Program-made: the position numbers and the translations under genes
NCBI GenBank assembly: GCA_026399875.1
Contig: JAPLQF010000045.1
Location: 1-42,945, forward strand
Origin: Burkholderiales bacterium
Lineage (GTDB): Bacteria; Pseudomonadota; Gammaproteobacteria; Burkholderiales; Burkholderiaceae_E
Length of the DNA: 42,945 bases
Reading direction: 5' to 3'
Shown here: in pieces, positions 15,097 through 23,339 of the stretch
How the letters are laid out: every line of letters starts with the position of its first letter
Numbering within the stretch: the first letter of the stretch is position 1
The notes under the pieces: model-generated
What the model was told of the DNA's origin: nothing
The model's database searches: none
Seen by the model: the letters and a program-made list of their open reading frames with translations, nothing else

Positions 15097-16376
15097 TGCG
15101 CTCTCGCCTCCAAGCCCGCGCACTGGTTATCCCACTCGTCGTAGACGTTGATGATGTTGGTGGCCTGTCGAAAGGACAGATTCATCACTCCACCGCTCAT
15201 CACCTGTTCCGGGTAGCCGAGCAGCTGGTAGCACTGCCGATCGTCGGCTGGCACTGCACCGGCTGGGCAAGTCGGATCGGATCCGCCAGCGCTGTTGTCG
15301 ACATAGGTCACGTCCCCAATAGGAACCCCACACTGCCCGCCCGGCAGAACCTGCCCAGAAGCGCAGACATCGGTGACCGAGCTTGAGATGTTGTAGCTGC
15401 ATTGTTTGTTGCCGTCGCAGCCCCCCATGACGTACAGGCCGGATCCGATGTGGCGAATCGAGGGCTCGCTCGGATTCACGAAGGTCGTAGCTTGAGTTGG
15501 CAGTAGATTGATGTCCGGGTTCGGGCGGCCTTCCGACCCCGATCCGTAATCGCCTTCGGTCACGTTGCCGCGAAACCAGCCCAGCTCGATACCGCCGAGG
15601 TTGCAAAAGGCGCGCACAACGCCCCCGTCTTCGTAGACGTCCTTGCCTTTGCGGTATCGATATCCCCAGCCAAAGCCTGCCGCGTTCAGCACATCGCCGC
15701 TATTGCAGCTTGGGGTAACCGATGTGGTGACCCGCAGAATCCGGCTGCATTGCAAGTTATCGAGTCGATTCGGGCTGCGCTCGCACTGGTAGTTATATTT
15801 CGCATCGACCACAACTTCCTGTCCGATCGCGCAGGCCTTGTTCTCATTGACCGAAAACTCCTGGCAGACCTGGGTATCGAAGACTGCAGGCGTGGTGGTG
15901 GTCGCGCTCTTGCAGGTGTCGTAGGTCGAGAAGATGTCGCCAATCTGCCCGCTCGGGTTTGCCCCGATGGCGCGAGCCTTTGAGAGCAGGGGATCGTTGG
16001 TTTGGATCTGGAACTGAGGGCGGGTCAGCCGCGCCTTGGCGACTAGGTTGACCGCCTGGCATTCGAGATCGGTCTGGGCGTTGCAGCCGGCCACCTTTAC
16101 CGCACCTGGGCCAACGGTGCTGCCCATGCCGCCCTGGAAGTACGAGGTCTGATTCTGGTTCGCCCCGTTGTAGCCCGGCACGGCCTGGCTGGGATTGCCA
16201 GAGGTGATGCCTTGCTTGATCGAAGGCGTGGCTGAGGTCCCAAGTTGTTTGCCAAGCGCTGAGGCGTCGGGCTTTGACATCGGTTGCGCAAAGCTCGGCT
16301 GCGCCAGGGCGAGCTGCGCCATGAATGCAGTCGCGAAGAGCAGCGCTCGAGGGTGCGCGGTTTTAGGACATCGCAT
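15093..16376 (-). CDS. TraN-like exported protein, N-terminal part
   Basis: A 427-residue exported protein opening the operon. After a signal peptide (ALLFATAFMAQLALAQPSFAQ) comes a Gly/Asn/Gln-rich region, then Cys-rich modules: GCNAQTDLECQAV, DTCKSATTTT, VCQEFSVNENKACAIGQE and YNYQCERSPNRLDNLQCSR. These are the N-terminal modules of long TraN proteins, followed there by the part now encoded by the next gene. A separate complete signal peptide on the second gene suggests a real two-protein arrangement and not a sequencing error. No ribosome site is obvious before the chosen ATG. Confidence 0.78.
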   Translation of the reverse strand: MRCPKTAHPRALLFATAFMAQLALAQPSFAQPMSKPDASALGKQLGTSATPSIKQGITSGNPSQAVPGYNGANQNQTSYFQGGMGSTVGPGAVKVAGCNAQTDLECQAVNLVAKARLTRPQFQIQTNDPLLSKARAIGANPSGQIGDIFSTYDTCKSATTTTPAVFDTQVCQEFSVNENKACAIGQEVVVDAKYNYQCERSPNRLDNLQCSRILRVTTSVTPSCNSGDVLNAAGFGWGYRYRKGKDVYEDGGVVRAFCNLGGIELGWFRGNVTEGDYGSGSEGRPNPDINLLPTQATTFVNPSEPSIRHIGSGLYVMGGCDGNKQCSYNISSSVTDVCASGQVLPGGQCGVPIGDVTYVDNSAGGSDPTCPAGAVPADDRQCYQLLGYPEQVMSGGVMNLSFRQATNIINVYDEWDNQCAGLEARAQ

Positions 16377-16877
16377 ATACCAGCCAGTCGACGATCGTTG
16401 AATTCGTAGTAGTTGGTAAATTCTACGATTAGACGGTGCGTATAATTTCAAGAACTACAAAAATATTTTGGCAACGGCAGACTAGACCGTCGCTGTTTGT
16501 CAATATGTCGTTGCTATCCTTTTGGCTTAGGTCTTCGTATAACTGGCGTCGAGGCATGGTTTTCGACAAGATCTCGGCCATGCAACACGTCATCAACCGC
16601 ATCAAAATTGGGGTGTGCATGTGGCCGCACCTGGCGAGTTGGCGTGCGCGGGTCGGGATGCTTTTTTGGGTCGCAGGCGCTACAGAGGCGGCCGCGGCCG
16701 TTATGAATTGGCGGGCTGGCGGCAAGGGCCGCCGAGACTAGGCGCTAGAGCAGGTCAGGGTGATCGATTGATTGAAGTTCTTCACGATTTCCATCTTGGT
16801 TCCCTTCCGAGTGAGTTGGCAGGAGTCCATGAAGGCGCTGTTTCGCCGTCAAGCCAAGGCAATTCTTGAAGGTCGAC
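16377..16877. other. Intergenic region ahead of the traN operon
   Basis: About 500 bases without a well-supported gene. It probably holds the promoter of the transfer operon. The motif TATAATTTCAAGA at 16441-16453 recurs exactly at 20572-20584 ahead of the Sel1 gene. A plus-strand frame 16505-16741 (78 residues) and a minus-strand 18-residue frame at 16738-16794 (GGAAGGG seven bases before its ATG, product MEIVKNFNQSITLTCSSA) exist but have no family support. Confidence 0.5.
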
Positions 16878-18011
16878 CTACCCTGGTGAGTGGTTCAGCT
16901 CGTAGCTGGTGCTGCGGCCACCGGCGTCCGATTTACGCAGGACGCCACGGGCCAACAAATCCGTGATGTCGCGCAGCGCGGTGTCCGGCGAACACTTGGC
17001 GATCGCCGCCCATTTGCTGCTGGTGAGCTTGCCCTCGAAGCCATCAAGTAGCCGATTGACCAGCTTCACCTGTCGCGCGTTTAGCGGCGCAGAACCCGGT
17101 GCAGCCCAGCGCTGCCAGAACCGCGTCTTAGCCAGCACGGCGTCCGGCGTGTGCTGTGCGTGATCGACGGCGCGGTGCAGGGTTTCGAGGAACCAGGCGA
17201 GCCACTCGGTGACATCGAGCGATTGCTTCTGCGTTCGTTCCAGGATGTCGTAGTAGGCCTTGCGCTCCCGCTGGATCTGCGCCGACAAGCTGTAGAAGCG
17301 CTGGGGGCTGCCATCAGCGCGGGCCAGGAACAGGTCGCCGACAGCGCGTGCGATGCGGCCGTTGCCGTCATCGAACGGGTGCAGGGTGACAAACCACAAG
17401 TGCGCAAGCCCAGCCTTGATCAGCGGCGGCTCGTTCGACGCGCTGTTGGCCCAGTTGATAAAGAGGTCAGTTTCGGATTGGAGTCGATCGGCCGGTGGCG
17501 CTTCGAAATGCAAGCGTTGGCGCCCAAGCGGGCCAGAGACCACCTGCATCGGACCAGCGGCATCGTCACGCCAGCCGCCCACATTGATTCGGACTAGGCC
17601 CGAGTAGCCGGTGGGGAAGAGTGCTGCGTGCCACCCGAACAATCGATTCCGGGTGACCGCGGCGTTGCAGTTTGCGGTGGCGTCGAGCACCATTTCGACC
17701 ACGCCCTCGACATGACGGTCCACCGGGGCCAGGGCACCGATGTCGACGCCGAGTCGGCGAGCGATAGAGGAGCGCACAGACTCGACGTTGAGCTGTTCGC
17801 CCTCGATCTCGCTGGTCTTGATGACGTCCTCGGTCAGCGTCGACAGGCTGGCCTGGTCGCGCAGAGCCATTCCGACATCGGCCAGTCGTCCCATCAACAG
17901 ACCCTGGGCGCGGCTGACGTCGGCCAACGACTGGGCGAGGGCAGCCAGGTCGTAGCGCCAAGTTGGCCAGTCCCCGGCCTGCCAGATGTAAGTGTAATCG
18001 CCGCCGTTCAT
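16878..18011 (-). CDS. Fic-domain protein (class II inhibitory motif)
   Basis: Fic proteins transfer AMP or similar groups to target proteins. The 377-residue product has an N-terminal DUF4172-like helical region that includes the inhibitory motif TSEIEGE (66-72; the Glu-Gly pair is E70-G71). The Fic core carries HPFDDGNGRIAR (211-222), with catalytic His211 and the anion-binding GNGR. The C-terminal 70 residues look like a winged helix (KWAAIAKCSPDTALRDITDLL, GVLRKS), a common Fic fusion that may bind DNA. All key residues are present, so it should be active but self-inhibited. It stands alone between the transfer operon and a response regulator. It could act as a toxin or as a self-regulated modifier; the target is unknown. 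Confidence 0.93.
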   Translation of the reverse strand: MNGGDYTYIWQAGDWPTWRYDLAALAQSLADVSRAQGLLMGRLADVGMALRDQASLSTLTEDVIKTSEIEGEQLNVESVRSSIARRLGVDIGALAPVDRHVEGVVEMVLDATANCNAAVTRNRLFGWHAALFPTGYSGLVRINVGGWRDDAAGPMQVVSGPLGRQRLHFEAPPADRLQSETDLFINWANSASNEPPLIKAGLAHLWFVTLHPFDDGNGRIARAVGDLFLARADGSPQRFYSLSAQIQRERKAYYDILERTQKQSLDVTEWLAWFLETLHRAVDHAQHTPDAVLAKTRFWQRWAAPGSAPLNARQVKLVNRLLDGFEGKLTSSKWAAIAKCSPDTALRDITDLLARGVLRKSDAGGRSTSYELNHSPG

Positions 18012-18207
18012 GCGGAGATTATGAGTCGTATTCTCCGCATGCTCAAGTTATTCACCGCACGTTGCGCGGTGAAAGAGCGGCCTTTTCGCCGCACCGCTAC
18101 CTGGTCGGACGCGGGTTCGATTCCGCAAATGGGACTTGAACTGACCGTATCCTCGGCAGCGTTGAGCTGCCGACATCGGTGGCGAAATGCTCGTTAAGGA
18201 CGCGGAT

Positions 18208-18996
18208 TCAAGAAACTGAAGTTGGCCGGCCAGCAGCACGGTTGGCGTGCAACTCGGCGTTGGACCGCGGGCTGACCTTGACTGGCAGCACGATGTTGAG
18301 CGACTCCACCGCCTGTCTGACTTCACGTCGCCGATGAACGCCGAGCTTTTCCAGAACGGAGCTGACGTGAATCTTCACGGTGCCTTCCGACAGACTGAAT
18401 CGCGAGGCGATTTCTTTGTTCGTTTGGCCTTCGACCAGCAATGCCAGGACCTCGAGCTGCCTTGGAGTGATCCCCAGGGCTTTGATGTCATTGCCGGTTG
18501 AGGCTATGCGAGGCGGCATTGCGACTGGCGATTGGATGACCGGTTGCACGACCGGTGGCATGGGCATTGATCCAGAGATGCTGAAGAATTCGCCCGGCGC
18601 AAGCGCGGTGTTGACGGCATGAATCAGGCTACCTCCGTTGGCCGCCTTGCTGAGAAACCCGCGAGCGCCGGCAAGCCTGCACTGCTCAATCGTCGTCTCG
18701 TCGTCGGTGCCGCTGACGATTAGAACCGGGGTTGTCCCGGCGGCATCGAGTGCCTTGATCAAAAGCAGTGGGATCGTCCTGGAAAGGTCTGAATCGGGAA
18801 CATCGGGCAGTTTCAGGTCCAAGAAAATCAGGTCATATTTCTTCGAGACCAGGTAGGGCGCGCTCTCCTTGACGGAGCCGCATACCTGGACCTCGAGCAA
18901 CTGGTTGCGCCGTTGAAATTCCGACGTTAGAACGTCGCTCATCGCATCAGCGATAACAGTGTGGTCGTCGACCATCAGGATTCGTGTCGCTGTCAT
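18208..18996 (-). CDS. NarL/FixJ-type response regulator
   Basis: A two-component response regulator of 262 residues. The receiver domain has the acidic pocket D10-D11, the phosphoacceptor D60 in YDLIFLDLKLPD, and K117 in GFLSKAA. After a Pro-rich linker (145-165) comes a LuxR-type helix-turn-helix (about 174-230), with the signature LTPRQLEVLALLVEG variant ITPRQLEV and NKEIASRFSLSEGTVKIH. No histidine kinase is in the window. The ATG is preferred over a TTG two codons upstream; AAGGGGA lies upstream of both. It probably controls transfer or related element genes, but nothing in the sequence names the targets. Confidence 0.9.
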   Translation of the reverse strand: MTATRILMVDDHTVIADAMSDVLTSEFQRRNQLLEVQVCGSVKESAPYLVSKKYDLIFLDLKLPDVPDSDLSRTIPLLLIKALDAAGTTPVLIVSGTDDETTIEQCRLAGARGFLSKAANGGSLIHAVNTALAPGEFFSISGSMPMPPVVQPVIQSPVAMPPRIASTGNDIKALGITPRQLEVLALLVEGQTNKEIASRFSLSEGTVKIHVSSVLEKLGVHRRREVRQAVESLNIVLPVKVSPRSNAELHANRAAGRPTSVS

Positions 18997-19129
18997 TGCC
19001 AAGAGTCCCCTTGTCGCTGCTATCCGATCGCTTTGTCGGAACTTTGCAGCTTAAATGTACTGGCGCCAATCACGGAAACAGCCGCTACTAATTTAGAAAC
19101 CGAATAAGGCGCTATTGGTGTGTTTCGGT

Positions 19130-19717
19130 TCAGAAGCGAAACCAGGATCTTCTTGAGCCGATTGCGTGTTTCAGCTGGTGTTGATCGCCTTGCACGACGA
19201 TCACGCCGCATTTCAGGTTGAACGTGCTGGCCAATTTGGCGTTCGGAAACCAGATCACCGGAATCGCGCTGACATGGCTTGCTGCATTCAGAACCTGCTC
19301 AATCGGATCCTTCTCGAAGCGCTTGCCGTTTAGTCGCAGCAGCTCTTCGCTCTTGCCAAACGAGGAGCGCTTCAAGAGCGCGCCTTCCTGAGACTTGATC
19401 TCGACGGCGAAGCGCGTGCCATTCAGGTGCGACAGTAAAAGATCCAAGTCGCCACCGGTTTTGAGCCGGTAGTTGGGCTCAATCGTCCAGCCTGCAGGCA
19501 AGCTCAATTCCGATAAGGCAAGCCGCTCGATCCTCTGGCCATGCTGGCGAACCTCGGCCTTGCTGACAAGGTGAACCCCGATCAACGCAGTAGAGATCCC
19601 AGCCAGCATGGCCAGCAGATGCCCGGAGCCGATGACCGCGATTGCGACACCGGCCGCCAGCAAGCCAAGACCGCTGGCCAACTGCCATTTCCACGGATAG
19701 AAGCGAACGGTACTCAT
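19130..19717 (-). CDS. Membrane-anchored NERD-like nuclease-fold protein
   Basis: A 195-residue protein. Two hydrophobic segments near the N-terminus (about 12-30 and 33-52) anchor it in the inner membrane. The rest fits the NERD/restriction-endonuclease-like fold: GGDLDLLL (D90, D92) followed by FAVEIKSQEG (E106, K108), the Asp...Glu-x-Lys arrangement of metal-dependent nucleases. NERD proteins are known from plasmids and mobile elements; their roles are poorly defined. It follows ssb by 21 bases in the same direction, so both are probably co-transcribed and concerned with DNA handling during transfer. No ribosome site is obvious. Confidence 0.75.
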   Translation of the reverse strand: MSTVRFYPWKWQLASGLGLLAAGVAIAVIGSGHLLAMLAGISTALIGVHLVSKAEVRQHGQRIERLALSELSLPAGWTIEPNYRLKTGGDLDLLLSHLNGTRFAVEIKSQEGALLKRSSFGKSEELLRLNGKRFEKDPIEQVLNAASHVSAIPVIWFPNAKLASTFNLKCGVIVVQGDQHQLKHAIGSRRSWFRF

Positions 19718-19738
19718 CGAAAATCTGCAGGGATAGGC

Positions 19739-20143
19739 TTAAAACGGCACTTCTTCATCAGCATCGGACTCCATGTCTGCCTCGCCAGCCTTCGCAGTCG
19801 ATTGCGACGAAGCAGGGCTCGGCCCGAAGCGAAACTCATCCACGACGACTTCGGTCGTGTAGTGCGTCTGCGCGTCCTTCTCCCATTTGCGGGTTCTCAA
19901 ATGTCCCTCGATCTTGAGCGCGCTGCCTTTGCGGGCGTGCTCCTTGATGAGGGTCGCGCTTTGCCCGAAGAACACCAGGCGATGCCATTCGGTGACGGTC
20001 TTGCGCTCGCCGCTTGCCTTGTCTTTGTATGACTCATTGGTCGCAAGGTTGATGTTAACGACGGGCAATTCATCGGTGGTGTAGCGAATCTCCGGATCGG
20101 CGCCGAGATTGCCGTCGAGCAGGACTTTGTTGACCAGGGACAT
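19739..20143 (-). CDS. ssb: Single-stranded DNA-binding protein
   Basis: A 134-residue SSB. The OB-fold opens MSLVNKVLLDGNLGADPEIR and includes TEWHRLVFFGQSATL and KIEGHLRTRKWEK; the acidic tail ends DEEVPF, a near-match to the partner-binding tip of bacterial SSB. The short linker and small size are typical of plasmid or conjugative-element SSBs, which protect transferred single strands. The start is fixed by AGAGGAG five bases upstream; the longer upstream frame lacks support. The NERD gene follows 21 bases later. Confidence 0.95.
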   Translation of the reverse strand: MSLVNKVLLDGNLGADPEIRYTTDELPVVNINLATNESYKDKASGERKTVTEWHRLVFFGQSATLIKEHARKGSALKIEGHLRTRKWEKDAQTHYTTEVVVDEFRFGPSPASSQSTAKAGEADMESDADEEVPF

Positions 20144-20602
20144 GTGAGCTCCTCTAGGAGAAAGGGTGCATTCGGTTTGATTGATGAAGCGGGACATCGG
20201 ACTGAAGGAATCCCAAAAGGAAGACATCCGGGGGGAGGTCGACCTCTTGGGAACCATGGGGAGTTAGCAACACACTTTTTAGCCAACGCTGGGAATTTGC
20301 GTGGCCATGTCGAGCCGCGGCGTCGGATGGGGATCCGACACAGGGCCGTTGCAACGAAATCGCATTGCATTCAATGACGGGATTCATCGCGGTTCGCTTG
20401 TCCAAAGACAGATCAAAGGCTCAAGGCCTGTTCGAAAAGTGCCTTGCGAGGCTTTTACCTGCAGAGGGCGGTCTGTTTGCACCCAGTATTCCGTTGCGGC
20501 TTGGTCATCGCCAGAAGCAACCGGAAACTCGATGGCTGATCATACGAAACGTTTAACCAACATCGCAACTTTATAATTTCAAGACGCGGTAGCATTGTTC
20601 GA
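20144..20602. other. Gene-free region between ssb and the Sel1 lipoprotein gene
   Basis: About 460 bases between divergent genes. It carries a likely promoter for the plus-strand gene (TATAAT at 20572-20577; no good -35). A minus-strand frame 20154-20405 ends nine bases before the ssb ATG but has no family resemblance, and I do not call it. Confidence 0.5.
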
Positions 20603-20632
20603 ATGCAACCTCATCGTCATCAAGTAATCGTT

Positions 20633-21550
20633 ATGGGAATCAGACTGACGCGCGCACTCCACCGAGTTGTGCTGGTGAGTGCGCTGGCGTCAATCCTGTG
20701 CGGATGCGACGCACCGTCACTGCGAAACGGGCCGTTGTCGTTCCTCGCAAGCAAGGGGGACAAAGACATTGCCACCGAGCTGTATCGGCGGGTGACCCAG
20801 GGGGACGAGGCGGCGCTGGCTGAGTTAATCGAACGAACTGAAAAGCGCAAAGATTGGTATGCGGCATTTTTCGCGGGCCTATCTTTTGATCCTAATTCAC
20901 ACAACCGTGCGGTCAAACCCAATGCTGTGAAGGCTGCGATGCTCTATAGCTCGGCGAACGGATTGCCCGCCGCACATCACAACTTGGCGTTGCTGCTGCT
21001 GTCAGGTGTTTCGTACGATCCAAAACCCAAGGACGGCGAACGTGTGCAGCAATTCGATCCGATCCAGTTACTCGAGCTGGCAGCAACGAAGCGGGTCGAA
21101 TCGATGCTGCTTTTGGCAGTGCTGTTTGAGCGAGGCTTCGGATCAGTCAAACCGAACGCGGCACTGTCTGCCCAGTGGTATTCGAAGGCCATCGAGCACT
21201 CGAAGGATCGGCGTGCACAGACCCGGCTTGGCATTGCCTACCTCGAGGGCAGGGGGGTTCCGCAGGACACGACCAAGGGCCAGGAGCTGCTGCTTTCTGC
21301 CGCAAAGGCCGGGTCGTCAGAGGCGCTATACCGGCTTGCGTTGTTGGATCAGCCTGATGTTCAAGCTGCTCAGTGGATGAGCGTGGCGGCTATGACTGAT
21401 GCGGCCTATGGCGCTGCCGCGCAGGCTGCGCTGAGCAAGGTGTCCGGCCGCGACCAGGAGGAGATCAAGCGTCGCGCAAGCCTATGGGTTCATGCGCATC
21501 AACTCGAGCGGCAATTGCCCGCTTTCAGCGAGCCGATAGGGTCGCCGTAA
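20633..21550 (+). CDS. Sel1-repeat lipoprotein
   Basis: A 305-residue exported lipoprotein. The signal ends in the lipobox-like ILCG-C (lipidated C25). The rest consists of Sel1-like (TPR-related) repeats: AALAELIERTEKRKDWYAAFFAGL, KAAMLYSSANGLPAAHHNLALLL (here cited in part), ESMLLLAVLFERGFG with AQWYSKAIEHS, TRLGIAYLEGRGVPQD with KGQELLLSAAKAGS, and EALYRLALLD. Such proteins bind partners in the envelope. Start: ATG at 20633, with an upstream ATG at 20603 possible. A partial, decayed copy of its second half lies at 22.6-23.2 kb. Role unknown; sensing or scaffolding is typical of the family. Confidence 0.82.
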   Translation: MGIRLTRALHRVVLVSALASILCGCDAPSLRNGPLSFLASKGDKDIATELYRRVTQGDEAALAELIERTEKRKDWYAAFFAGLSFDPNSHNRAVKPNAVKAAMLYSSANGLPAAHHNLALLLLSGVSYDPKPKDGERVQQFDPIQLLELAATKRVESMLLLAVLFERGFGSVKPNAALSAQWYSKAIEHSKDRRAQTRLGIAYLEGRGVPQDTTKGQELLLSAAKAGSSEALYRLALLDQPDVQAAQWMSVAAMTDAAYGAAAQAALSKVSGRDQEEIKRRASLWVHAHQLERQLPAFSEPIGSP

Positions 21551-21695
21551 TCGATTCAACAAACTTGCGGTGTTCCGGCTATTCATCTACTTGGGATGAC
21601 CGCAACTGTGAAGTTCATTACAGCAGTGCCATCTGGCGCCGTTTCCGCGCAACTTCTCACGAAAACCTACCAAGTAAGGAAAAAGTGATTAAGGG

Positions 21696-22085
21696 TCAGG
21701 CGTGATGGGGGCGCTCGGCCTCCCACTGCGCCTCCTCGCCAGGCTCAGGCAGCACCCTGCCACCCTCCAGGATCCATGAGGCCGGCGTAGAGGAGGTCCG
21801 CATGATGATCGTCTCTAAGGGCGCACCCGTCTGATCCGCGACTGCCTGTTTGCAGCGAGCAATGATTGCGTCTGCGAGCGCACGGTCGCGGCCTGCTCGA
21901 ATGCCCGCATGCAGCTCAAAGCGCATGCCGCCGGGCTGTGCAGGGCGATGCAAAAACTGCACATGCACGAAGGTGCGCGGCGCCCCGGTCAGATCACAGT
22001 GAATGTCCGTGAAGGCGCGCGCAAGGGCCGCGCGCTGGGTGTCGTTCAGGACGCCCTGCGAGCTGGTGCAACGGTATAGGGGCAT
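21696..22085 (-). CDS. Tautomerase-superfamily protein (cis-CaaD-like)
   Basis: A 129-residue product starting MPLYRCTSSQG, so Pro becomes residue 1 after Met removal, which is the catalytic base of this superfamily. The pattern LNDTQRAALARAFTDIHCDLTGAPRTFVHVQF (seen in two parts) fits the Tautomerase_3 / cis-CaaD-like group, with about twice the length of 4-oxalocrotonate tautomerase. The Arg-containing segment HAGIRAGRDRALADAI may supply substrate-binding arginines. The ATG at 22085 is preferred because of the Pro. It follows a related gene by 38 bases, forming an operon. Substrate cannot be told. Confidence 0.8.
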   Translation of the reverse strand: MPLYRCTSSQGVLNDTQRAALARAFTDIHCDLTGAPRTFVHVQFLHRPAQPGGMRFELHAGIRAGRDRALADAIIARCKQAVADQTGAPLETIIMRTSSTPASWILEGGRVLPEPGEEAQWEAERPHHA

Positions 22086-22123
22086 GTTTGGCTCTCCTCT
22101 GATGGGGCGCAATGCAAGCGGGC

Positions 22124-22453
22124 TTAAGCCACGGCCTTAGGGTCGGCCGCCACCACCATGACATCGTGGTAGGGCGCCCCGGTCACATCGCTGAACATTT
22201 TGCAGACTTCTTCCATGACCTGTACCCGTACCGCTTGCGACGTGCCTGCGGGCACGCTGCCCAGCACCATCGAGGCTCGGGACGGTTGGCCTCCGGTAAA
22301 CCACAGGCCCGGGGTCACTTCCGTGAAGTCGACACGCATCTGCGTGGCTGGCACATTGAAGCGCGCGGCATAGATACGCTCCAGCCCTGCGACTACACTT
22401 TCACGCGTAGCCGCATCGATTGCACCGTTGACGAGACATTTGTAGGCGATCAT
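22124..22453 (-). CDS. Tautomerase-family protein lacking the N-terminal proline
   Basis: A 109-residue product, MIAYKCLVNGAIDAATRES, then RVDFTEVTPGLWFTGGQ and VPAGTSQAVRVQVMEEV, VTGAPYHDVMVV. The fold pattern and length match a tautomerase-like partner, but residue 2 is Ile instead of Pro, so the usual Pro1 base is missing. No alternative start gives Pro. It may be a non-catalytic subunit, or use different chemistry. It is first in a two-gene operon with a normal tautomerase gene, 38 bases apart. A TTGTAT-GAA-ATACAA palindrome lies about 80-95 bases upstream. Confidence 0.65.
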   Translation of the reverse strand: MIAYKCLVNGAIDAATRESVVAGLERIYAARFNVPATQMRVDFTEVTPGLWFTGGQPSRASMVLGSVPAGTSQAVRVQVMEEVCKMFSDVTGAPYHDVMVVAADPKAVA

Positions 22454-22534
22454 CGTAATTAGTATGACTGGCGCCCCTCTGAGCGACAAGACAAGGATAA
22501 AAGACCGCTGAATGAGCGAATGCGCCGTTCCCCT

Positions 22535-22549
22535 TTGTATGAAATACAA
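22535..22549. promoter_or_regulatory. Palindromic operator candidate
   Basis: TTGTAT, GAA, ATACAA: a perfect 6-bp inverted repeat with a 3-base centre, upstream of the tautomerase pair. The shape suits a GntR- or TetR-type dimer. No such regulator gene is adjacent. Confidence 0.4.
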
Positions 22550-22629
22550 CTCATTCTGCACGTGGGGCTGCTGGCGATCCTGATCTCGTGGCGTAAACCT
22601 CGACACACATTGAACCGCCTGTCATCAGG

Positions 22630-23215
22630 GTGACGAACGGGGATGCGTCTGCATTAGCCGCGGTGGACTCGCTGGATAAGCGGCTCAAGGCTTGCTGGAT
22701 TCAGAAGTCATTTGATCCGATCCAATTACTCGAGCTGGCAGCATCCAAGCGGGTCGAGTCGATGCTGCTTTTGGCAGTGCTGTTTGAGCGAGGCTTCGGA
22801 TCAGTCAAGCCGAACGCGGCGTTGTCGGCGCAGTGGTATTCGAAGGCCATCGAGCACTCAAAGGATCGACGTGCGCAGACACGCCTTGGCATTGCCTACC
22901 TCGAGGGCAGGGGAGTTCCGCAGGACACGACCAAGGGCCAGGAGTTGCTGCTGTCTGCTGCAAAGGCGGGATCATCAGAGGCTCAATACCGGCTTGCTTT
23001 GCTGAATCAGCCTGCCATTCAGGCTGCCCAGTGGCTGAGCGTGGCGGCCATGACGGATTCGGCCTACGTTGCGTCTGCACAGGCTGCGCTGAACAACGTG
23101 TCTACCGTCTACCGTCGACCAGGAGCAGGTCAAACGGCAAACAAGTCCATGGGTTCACACGCACCAGCTTGAGCGGCAACTGCCCGCTTTCAGCGAGCCG
23201 ATCGGGTTGCCGTAA
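22630..23215 (+). pseudogene. Decayed partial copy of the Sel1 lipoprotein gene
   Basis: Bases 22712-23215 closely match 21054-21550, including the shared end before the TAA. The 5' part is degenerate: only the block VTNGDASALAA resembles VTQGDEAALAE of the full gene, and about 70 codons and the signal peptide are lost. A 7-bp tandem duplication (TCTACCG at 23101-23107 and 23108-23114) shifts the frame, so the open frame stops at 23172 instead of 23215. Removing seven bases restores a tail ending SEPIGLP. The two tautomerase genes lie between the two copies. Confidence 0.85.
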
Positions 23216-23339
23216 TCGATTCAGCAACCGCATGGTGTTCGCCTCACGGGAAGCGAGTGGACTAGGGTCAGCTCCCGGCCATTAGCGGGTGCTCGCGGCG
23301 GGCTGCTTTCCGGTCTTTTACCGGAGCACGCGAACGTGC

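Noticed and set aside
16435..16462. GGTGCGTATAA looks like the XerC arm of dif and could be a second XerCD site
   Set aside because: The expected XerD arm (16452-16462) has almost no match to TTATGTTAAAT; a single matching 11-mer is not enough.
18107..18133. GGTTCGATTCC resembling a tRNA T-loop, possible tRNA-end attachment site
   Set aside because: The stem does not pair properly and no acceptor, anticodon or D arm is present. No integrase gene lies beside it.
18155..18173. Hairpin CGGCAGC / GCTGCCG as terminator
   Set aside because: No T-tract on either strand; left unannotated as a terminator.
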